Both the position numbers and the translations under genes were made by a program. The notes under the pieces were generated by a model that saw nothing but the letters and a program-made list of their open reading frames with translations, was not told the origin of the DNA and did not search any database. From CADEDH01 sp039029735 (GTDB lineage Bacteria; Actinomycetota; Acidimicrobiia; Acidimicrobiales; SZUA-35): DNA of 64,000 nt. Numbering within the stretch: position 1 is the first letter of the stretch; the number at the start of each line of letters is the position of its first letter. The stretch spans positions 1 to 64,000 of the forward strand of contig JBCCFL010000026.1 of NCBI GenBank assembly GCA_039029735.1, in the 5' to 3' direction. Shown piece by piece: positions 58,393 to 64,000 of this stretch.

Positions 58393-59600
58393 GTGGTGGT
58401 TCCCCCTTGGTCGGTTGATGACTGGTTCCGGATCAGGACCCGAAGCCGTGAGTAGAGATCGTCGTGGTCGAGGTAGCAGCCGTGAAGCTGGCGTGTGCCG
58501 GTGCCCGGCTCGAACTCGTCACGACCGTGCAGCACCCGCCGGTTGTCGAAGATCACGAGATCGCCTGGCTCGAACGGGTAGCGGATCCGGAACCGCGGAT
58601 CGTGCGCGAGCGCCGAGAAGGCCTTCAGCGCGGCGTAGGCCCGGGGCACGTCGGCTGCATCCATGGCTGGTGCGGTCCGCACCGGGTAGAACGCCCTGAT
58701 CGTGAGCGGCTCGGGGCCGTGCACGTGATCGATGACGGGCCCGCACCACCGGTGATCCTCACCGGGCGCCCGGTTCATGAACGTCCACCGCAGCGTGGTG
58801 AGCGCCTCGTAGTGCTCGGGCTGCTCCTCGGCCATTGCCCCCACGAGAGCCAGGCCGTCGGTCAGGCGCGACCAGCCGCCGGCCACCGTGTTCTCCACGC
58901 AGTGCAGAACCTGGAAGCCGGGCGGGGTCTCGCGGGTGGGCAGGTCGGTGTGCTGCCCCAGCGAGAACCCGGTGTTGGCCGTCGAGTCAGGCTGGGTTCT
59001 GGCCTCGACGGTGAACGTCGGCCCGAAGTTCGAGCCTCGGATCGGCCCGATCCGTCGGGCCAGCAGCGGCAGATAGTCCAGGCTGGGCGGCGCACCCCGC
59101 AGCCGAGCCACACCGTGGCGGCAGGCGCTGTCGAGGAACCCCAGCAACGCAGCGTCGTCGTGGGCCGGGTCGCTCGTGGCGTCGCCGTCGGTGACCGAGA
59201 ACGTCGGCGGCTCCGCCATGTCGGCCGCCGTCCATGGCCGCGGCGTGGGGAGGAGTGACCATGGGGTGGCGGCACCGTCGGCGACCGATCGCAACCAGCC
59301 GGGATGCACCTCGGCATCCACCGGGCCCCCGGGCAACTCCCAACGCAACAACAGCCGTCCGTCCGACCCGAGATCCACCCGACGCAAGGCCGTCGGCTCC
59401 GGGAACTCAGACGGATCGAGGATGCCCTCGCGAGTGGACGGGTCGAGGCCGAGGCCCACGACGTTCTCGGCCAGCCAGAGGTTGTAGGCGCGGTAGCGCT
59501 GTCCGTCAGCCCAACGGACGACCACGTGATCGTGATCGAGGTGCGCAGCGTCGAGAGGACGCCACGGGTGGTGGCAGAAGTCCGGGGTGAGCGGTGCCAC
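58389..59600 (-). CDS. Gamma-butyrobetaine hydroxylase-like Fe(II)/2OG dioxygenase
   Basis: This 403-residue TauD/TfdA enzyme has iron ligands in LGQHTDLP (His, Asp) and VLHGRDEF (distal His), and RQLHGCYLD with the 2OG-binding Arg. The N-terminal region aligns with the GBBH accessory domain (YNLWLAENVVG), but the cysteines that bind zinc in typical GBBH are missing. By context it makes L-carnitine from gamma-butyrobetaine for the two downstream enzymes. GTG 59600 lacks a ribosome site. A perfect AAAGGAG at 59638-59632 lies 7 bases from an in-frame ACG at 59624, a possible non-standard start that adds eight residues. Confidence 0.8.
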   Translation of the reverse strand: MAPLTPDFCHHPWRPLDAAHLDHDHVVVRWADGQRYRAYNLWLAENVVGLGLDPSTREGILDPSEFPEPTALRRVDLGSDGRLLLRWELPGGPVDAEVHPGWLRSVADGAATPWSLLPTPRPWTAADMAEPPTFSVTDGDATSDPAHDDAALLGFLDSACRHGVARLRGAPPSLDYLPLLARRIGPIRGSNFGPTFTVEARTQPDSTANTGFSLGQHTDLPTRETPPGFQVLHCVENTVAGGWSRLTDGLALVGAMAEEQPEHYEALTTLRWTFMNRAPGEDHRWCGPVIDHVHGPEPLTIRAFYPVRTAPAMDAADVPRAYAALKAFSALAHDPRFRIRYPFEPGDLVIFDNRRVLHGRDEFEPGTGTRQLHGCYLDHDDLYSRLRVLIRNQSSTDQGGTTT

Positions 59601-59741
59601 CGATTCGGTTGCGGTGAGGGTCGTCGGAGGTCTCCTTTACCCGGGGCCGGAACGGCCACGATTTGAGAGGTCCCACATTCAACACATGACGCGCCCTCGA
59701 CGCAAGCGTTCGCTCGTGTCTGTGACGATGACCAGGCGGGG

Positions 59742-61052
59742 TCAGACGGTGAGGCCGATCCGGGCGTCGTAGAAGGCGTAGAGCCGGTTGAGGAGCTGGC
59801 ACACGGCGAGCCAAGTCACGGTCTCGATGATCTGAGGCGGGGTGAGCCGTTCGGTGGCGAGCTGCACCGAGATCTCGGTCATGCTCGTTGGGCTCGTGGC
59901 CGCCGACTTGGCCAGCATCACCGTCGCGGCCTGGAGCCGGTCGAGCCCGTCGGGCAGTGGCCGCTCGTTGGTCGGATCCTCCGCCCACAGCCCCACCGAC
60001 ACGAGCGTGTCGAAGGGCAGATCGGGGGCGAGGTTCTGGGCCACCATGATCATCTCGGCCGAGAGCATCTCGTTGTCGGCCACTCGGGCGTACACGAGCC
60101 CCGCGAGGCACTTGGCCCCCATACCGATCTCGCTCGTCTCCGGGGTGAGGTTCTCCCGCAACGCAGCGGCAATGGCCTTCACGGCCTTGGAGTGACGCAG
60201 GCTGGCCAGAATCGGGAAGGCGTAGCCGGCGTGATCCTCCAGCGCCATGAGCGCTCGGCCGGTCTGGCCCGACAGACCCTTGGTCCACTTGCCCTCGGTG
60301 CGTACTGCCCCTGGGGCCTGGCGGATGACTCGGGCGTAGGTTCGGATCGAGTCGACCGGCACCTCCTCGTTCGACTCGACGCGCTCCTCGTCCCACTTGT
60401 GCTGCCCCGGTGTCCACCCGAGGGGAGCGATCAGATCCTGGACGTCGGCGATGGTGTTGTCTTCCAGCTGCATGCCCATGGAGTCCATGAACTTGTTGAG
60501 GAATCCCATCAGGCCGGCCGCCAATACGAACCATTCGATGTCATCGGCGTCGAAGTGCTTTTCGAGGTCGGTGATGTCGCTCCGGATGATGTCGGAGGGA
60601 ACGTGACCGAGCACGGTCGCCAGCTGATAGACGGCCGACTCGGGTGCGCCGTGGTTGCCGGCCAGGGTCTCGGGGTCGATCCCGCGCCGTAGCGCGAACG
60701 AGCACGAGTGGGCCGTGCAGTACATGCACCCGGCGGCGAAGCTCGATGCATACATCACGAGGCCGACGAGGTCCTTGGGTGCTCCCTGCCCGAACAGCGC
60801 GGCCGGCAGATTCAACAGATTCGGGACGAGCAGGTTCATCGTCCGGAATCCGGGATGCCAGATCGCGAAATACCGTTCGTGGTTTGGGACCACGCCAATC
60901 AACTGCTCAACCAGTTTCAGCATCGGCTTGTACTCGGCTTCGAGTTCGTCGAATCCGACCGCCACTGGTTCGAGCGCCTGCGCCAGGGTGCTCGCCGCCA
61001 TGTATTGAAGTTGCCCTTCCGCTTGCCCAGGCCGAAGCCAGATATTCGTCAT
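59742..61052 (-). CDS. AhpD/carboxymuconolactone-decarboxylase-like protein
   Basis: This 436-residue, all-helical protein probably consists of two AhpD-like halves. The first carries the redox motif AAGCMYCTAHSCSFALRRG (Cys-x2-Cys with nearby His), typical of alkylhydroperoxidase/CMD proteins. The second half (HAGYAFPILASLRHSK, GAKCLAGLVYARVADN) resembles the fold but lacks the Cys pair. Peroxide or thiol chemistry is likely; the substrate is unknown. ATG 61052 gives the full frame; ATG 61001 is an alternative. The gene is 140 bases upstream of the carnitine operon on the same strand, so it may be part of that unit. Confidence 0.7.
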   Translation of the reverse strand: MTNIWLRPGQAEGQLQYMAASTLAQALEPVAVGFDELEAEYKPMLKLVEQLIGVVPNHERYFAIWHPGFRTMNLLVPNLLNLPAALFGQGAPKDLVGLVMYASSFAAGCMYCTAHSCSFALRRGIDPETLAGNHGAPESAVYQLATVLGHVPSDIIRSDITDLEKHFDADDIEWFVLAAGLMGFLNKFMDSMGMQLEDNTIADVQDLIAPLGWTPGQHKWDEERVESNEEVPVDSIRTYARVIRQAPGAVRTEGKWTKGLSGQTGRALMALEDHAGYAFPILASLRHSKAVKAIAAALRENLTPETSEIGMGAKCLAGLVYARVADNEMLSAEMIMVAQNLAPDLPFDTLVSVGLWAEDPTNERPLPDGLDRLQAATVMLAKSAATSPTSMTEISVQLATERLTPPQIIETVTWLAVCQLLNRLYAFYDARIGLTV

Positions 61053-61124
61053 CGACCACGGCGGAGGCTTGTGTTTCGCCCGGGCCCCGAATGCGGAAGC
61101 GACGGATCAATTAGATTAGCCCAC

Positions 61125-62966
61125 ATGGCAACGACGCGAGACGTACTGGCCATGTTGGATGAACTGGTCTCCCTCACCACGCTTGACGAGGAGAGCCCCC
61201 AGTCGTTCAAGGTGAGAGCCTACGAACAGGCGAAGCTCGCTCTCGAGGCGCACGGTGGTGACATCACTCAGCTCACTGCGAGCGAACTCACAAAGATCAA
61301 GGGTGTCGGTAAGGCCACGGCCACGAAGGTACGGGAGTTCGTCGACACCGGAACGGTGGCCAAACTCGAAACGCTGCGCGCCGAGTATCCCCCGCCGTTC
61401 GTCGCCCTCAGCAAGATCCCGGGCCTCGGCCCGAAAACGCTCAAGCTGGTGCGCTCGGAGCTCGGCATCGAGGACCTCGACGGGCTCAAGGCAGCCATCG
61501 CCGCCGAGCAGTTGCGCACCTTGCGCGGCATGGGGGCCACGAGCGAAGCCAAGATCGCGAAGGCGATCGAGCGCCTGGGCCTCACGGGTAAGAACAACCG
61601 CACCCCGATCGCCGACGCGCTCCCTCTCGCCGACCGGTTGGTGACCGAACTCGGCCTGGTCGACGGCGTGACCGACATCGCCTACTGCGGCAGCCTCCGG
61701 CGGATGGCCGAGATGATCGGCGACATCGACATCACCGTGGCGTCCCGGCTTCCCGCCGAGGTGATGAACGCGGTGCGGGGCCACGCCGCCGTCCACGAGA
61801 TCATCCTGAGCGGCGAAACGAAAACGTCGTTCCTGACCAGCACCGGGCTCCAGGTCGACGTCAGGGTCGTTGCCCCTGACCAGTTCGGTGCCGCCACGCT
61901 CTACTTCACCGGATCGAAGGCCCACAACATCGCCCTGCGCCAACGGGCGATCGACCAGGGCCTTCTGCTCAACGAGTACGGGCTCTTTCCGGCGGCCACC
62001 AGCTCGGATGTCAACGCCGATGCCGACGTGCCGGCTGACGATGCCGACGCGCCGGCCGACCCGCCGGCCGACCATGCAGCCCAGGCCGACGGCGACAGCC
62101 CCGAGCCCGTGGCGGCTGCGACCGAGTCCGACATCTACGCCGCACTCGGGATGCAGTTGATCGTGCCCCCCATGCGCGAGGCAACCGGCGAGGTGGAGGC
62201 CGCCGCCGACGGCACCCTGCCCGAGATCATCCAACTCGACCACATTAAGGGTGACCTGCACTATCACACCGACCGATCCGGGGATGGCCGAGCTTCCCTC
62301 GAAGACATGGTGAAGGTGGCTGCCGACTGCGGCTACGACTACCTGGCGATCACCGACCACGGCGAAGACCTGGTGATCAACGGCTCGAATCGGGAGGAGA
62401 TGCTCGCTCACCGCGACGCCATTCGAGCGTTGCAGGAGGAGTACCCCGACATGGCCCTGCTCTATGGGTGCGAGCTGAACATCGGCCCGAATGGTGGCCT
62501 CGACTACGACGCCGACTTCCGCTCCGGTTTCGACTACACCGTGGCGTCGGTCCACTCCCATTTCGACGCTCCGACCACGCAGCAGACGGCGCGATTGGTG
62601 AAGGCGATCTCGGATCCGAGCGTCGACTCGATCGGCCACCTTACCGGCCGCTACATCGGGCGCCGGCCCGGCATCGAGATCGACGTCGACATCGTGCTGG
62701 AGGCGTTGCACCACTTCGACGTGGCACTGGAGATCAACGGTGCGCTCGATCGGCTCGACGCAGCGTCGTCGGTTGTGCGCCGGGCCGTCGATCGAGGTGT
62801 GAAGCTCGTGATCAACACCGACAGCCACCACACCAGCGAGCTCGGGCGGATGGAGTACGGCGTGCGGACGGCCCAACGCGGGTGGGCCCCGAAGGATCTG
62901 GTGATCAACACCTGGGAGCGGGACCGGTTCCTGGGCTGGGTGCGTGACCACCGCGCCAACTCGTGA
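61125..62966 (+). CDS. polX: PolX-family DNA polymerase/3'-5' exonuclease
   Basis: This 613-residue bacterial family X polymerase has a helix-hairpin-helix 8-kDa region (KIKGVGKATA, KIPGLGPKTL), a nucleotidyltransferase domain with YCGSLRR and the metal-binding GDIDI (Asp200, Asp202) and VDVRVV (Asp245), and a C-terminal PHP domain (KGDLHYHTDRSGDG, ITDHGED, NTDSHH) for exonuclease activity. It acts in base-excision and gap repair. An acidic linker (about 294-335) separates polymerase and PHP. The frame opens at 60708, but ATG 61125 starts the HHH region; TAGATT lies 7 bases before it, suggesting a leaderless mRNA. The stop overlaps the SDR GTG by four bases. Confidence 0.9.
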   Translation: MATTRDVLAMLDELVSLTTLDEESPQSFKVRAYEQAKLALEAHGGDITQLTASELTKIKGVGKATATKVREFVDTGTVAKLETLRAEYPPPFVALSKIPGLGPKTLKLVRSELGIEDLDGLKAAIAAEQLRTLRGMGATSEAKIAKAIERLGLTGKNNRTPIADALPLADRLVTELGLVDGVTDIAYCGSLRRMAEMIGDIDITVASRLPAEVMNAVRGHAAVHEIILSGETKTSFLTSTGLQVDVRVVAPDQFGAATLYFTGSKAHNIALRQRAIDQGLLLNEYGLFPAATSSDVNADADVPADDADAPADPPADHAAQADGDSPEPVAAATESDIYAALGMQLIVPPMREATGEVEAAADGTLPEIIQLDHIKGDLHYHTDRSGDGRASLEDMVKVAADCGYDYLAITDHGEDLVINGSNREEMLAHRDAIRALQEEYPDMALLYGCELNIGPNGGLDYDADFRSGFDYTVASVHSHFDAPTTQQTARLVKAISDPSVDSIGHLTGRYIGRRPGIEIDVDIVLEALHHFDVALEINGALDRLDAASSVVRRAVDRGVKLVINTDSHHTSELGRMEYGVRTAQRGWAPKDLVINTWERDRFLGWVRDHRANS

Positions 62967-63790
62967 GCAGCACCGTGCCCGGCCTGATGGATTTCCGGGG
63001 TCGACGAGTCGTGATCACCGGCGCAGCCTCAGGGATCGGGGCCGCGACCGCGGCCCGCCTCGTGGAACACGGGGCCCACGTGCACGCACTCGACATCGGG
63101 CCCGTCGAGAGTGCCGTGAGCTACCACCAGGTGGACCTGGGCCAGCAGGCGTCGATCGATGCCGCAGTGGCCACCCTCCCAGCCGAGATCGACGTGGTCA
63201 TGAACTGTGCCGGCGTTCCCAACGGCGGCCGGTTCGGCCCCGCCGAGGTGATGGCGGTGAACTGGCTCGGCCTCCGCCACCTCACCGAGCAGCTCCTCCC
63301 TCGGATCCCGTCTGGAGGCGCCGTGGTACACATCGCGTCGACCGCTGGCCGGGCCTGGCCCGAGCGCCGAACCGAGCTCGAGGCCCTGATGGCGGCCGGC
63401 ACCTTCGACGCCGGCGCCGCCTGGGTGGACGCGAATCTCGGAACCTGCGGCGACGGCTACGCCTTCTCGAAGGAGGCTGTGCAGTACTACACGCTCTGGC
63501 GAGCAGTGCAGCTGCTGCCCACCGGGGTTCGGATGAACTCCGTGTGCCCAGGGGTCACCGCCACCCGGATCGTGCCCGACTTCCGGCGGGGGTTGGGTGA
63601 CGAGCTCATCGATCACGCCCAGGCGGTGGCCGGGCGTATGGCAGAGCCCGAGGAGATGGCACCAGCGATGCTGTTCCTCGCCGACCACGCCTCGTCGAGC
63701 TACCTCAACGGCGTCAACCTCAACATCGACCGGGGCACCGCCGCCGCCCGCCTCACCGACCAGTCCGACCCGGCAACCATCTGGGGCTGA
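62963..63790 (+). CDS. SDR-family oxidoreductase
   Basis: This 275-residue short-chain dehydrogenase has the cofactor motif ITGAASGIGAAT, NCAG, a catalytic Ser in HIASTAGRA and Tyr-Lys in YAFSKEAVQ. It has a longer region between Ser and Tyr (about 40 residues with TFDAGAAWVDANLG), as seen in the 3-alpha-hydroxysteroid/coniferyl-type subgroup. The substrate is unknown. GTG 62963 overlaps the PolX stop by four bases; ATG at codon 9 is an alternative. It is convergent with the amidase. Confidence 0.85.
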   Translation: MSSTVPGLMDFRGRRVVITGAASGIGAATAARLVEHGAHVHALDIGPVESAVSYHQVDLGQQASIDAAVATLPAEIDVVMNCAGVPNGGRFGPAEVMAVNWLGLRHLTEQLLPRIPSGGAVVHIASTAGRAWPERRTELEALMAAGTFDAGAAWVDANLGTCGDGYAFSKEAVQYYTLWRAVQLLPTGVRMNSVCPGVTATRIVPDFRRGLGDELIDHAQAVAGRMAEPEEMAPAMLFLADHASSSYLNGVNLNIDRGTAAARLTDQSDPATIWG

Positions 63791-63835
63791 CCCCGGCCCC
63801 CCGGCTCGACTCGGTCAGGCTGGGCCAGCGCTCGG

Positions 63836-64000
63836 TCAATGCACCTGGCGACCGTCGGCGATCAGGTCCGGGCGGGCCGTGGCCAGCACGGGTTCCGGCG
63901 GGTGCGGCCGGGCCAATGCGGGATCGCTGGCGAAGGCCTGCTCCAGCGCGGCTGCGATCGAGAGCAGCCGATGGTCGCCGTATGGCGGGCCGATCAGTTG
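63836..64000 (-). CDS. Amidase-signature family protein, C-terminus only
   Basis: The last 54 residues of a minus-strand gene read QLIGPPYGDHRLLSIAAALE and onward, the usual C-terminal motif of amidase-signature enzymes (GatA-like and related amidases). The catalytic Ser-Ser-Lys region lies beyond the window. The tail after the motif is about 30 residues, longer than usual. Confidence 0.75.
   Translation of the reverse strand, partial: QLIGPPYGDHRLLSIAAALEQAFASDPALARPHPPEPVLATARPDLIADGRQVH

Noticed and set aside
58389..59600. Calling this gene TmpA and the 18724 gene GBBH
   Set aside because: The partner genes differ: carnitine dehydrogenase and BKACE here, an HD diiron oxygenase there. Context was preferred over simple similarity.
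61116..62951. 611-residue minus-strand open frame opposite polX
   Set aside because: The PolX frame has all catalytic motifs; the antisense frame has none.
1..64000. tRNA, rRNA, integrase or prophage signatures
   Set aside because: None was recognised by eye. A dedicated tRNA or covariance-model scan was not possible, so a missed small RNA cannot be excluded.

Overview
The window is gene-dense, high-GC bacterial DNA that uses many GTG and some TTG starts and has very short intergenic gaps. I infer a free-living actinobacterium, probably of the Acidimicrobiia type and possibly marine. This rests on an F420-type luciferase-like oxidoreductase, a PknG-like kinase, a DUF2510-AIM24 protein, a perfect actinobacterial/Bacillus-type LexA box, several leaderless-looking starts and a DmdA-like demethylase. 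I see no rRNA, tRNA, CRISPR array, transposase, integrase or phage gene.

Layout. 1-6401: the 3' end of a Rieske oxygenase alpha subunit, a His-rich YibE/F membrane protein, a secreted metzincin-like protein, two divergent citrate synthases (one fused to a helix-turn-helix) sharing a palindromic control region, and a septum-formation lipoprotein. 6446-16054 (minus strand): a likely five-gene unit of tandem alpha/beta hydrolase, APH-fold phosphotransferase, DUF2510-AIM24 protein and an asymmetric two-subunit ABC exporter. 16154-22854: an LLM oxidoreductase, an alkB behind a LexA box, a TmpA/TmpB-like oxygenase pair, an SDR, and a two-gene cassette behind a 28-bp palindrome that resembles a LexA box. 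22874-34035: a signalling island. On the minus strand are a coiled-coil protein, a PknG-like kinase, a PP2C phosphatase, a VWA protein and an FHA protein; divergent from them are a four-helix GlnX-like sensor, a PotD-like binding protein and a PLP decarboxylase. 34567-45137: a DmdA-like demethylase with an MFS carrier, an acyltransferase, a NarL-type two-component system, arylamine N-acetyltransferase and a fused oxoprolinase. 45150-55102: a large FN3/beta-helix surface protein, enoyl-CoA hydratase, a VOC protein, an SNase-lamin-tail lipoprotein and dihydroorotase. 55154-64000: a membrane protein, a gamma-butyrobetaine/carnitine catabolic operon, an AhpD-like protein, PolX, an SDR and the C-terminus of an amidase.

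Two themes connect the genes. First, several separate loci act on small methylated onium compounds: TmpAB-like (trimethylaminoethylphosphonate to glycine betaine), GBBH-carnitine dehydrogenase-BKACE (gamma-butyrobetaine to glycine betaine units) and DmdA (DMSP). Second, the PknG island looks like a rewired form of the mycobacterial GlnX-GlnH-PknG amino-acid sensing system, with a polyamine-type binding protein in place of GlnH and with its own phosphatase, FHA and VWA partners.
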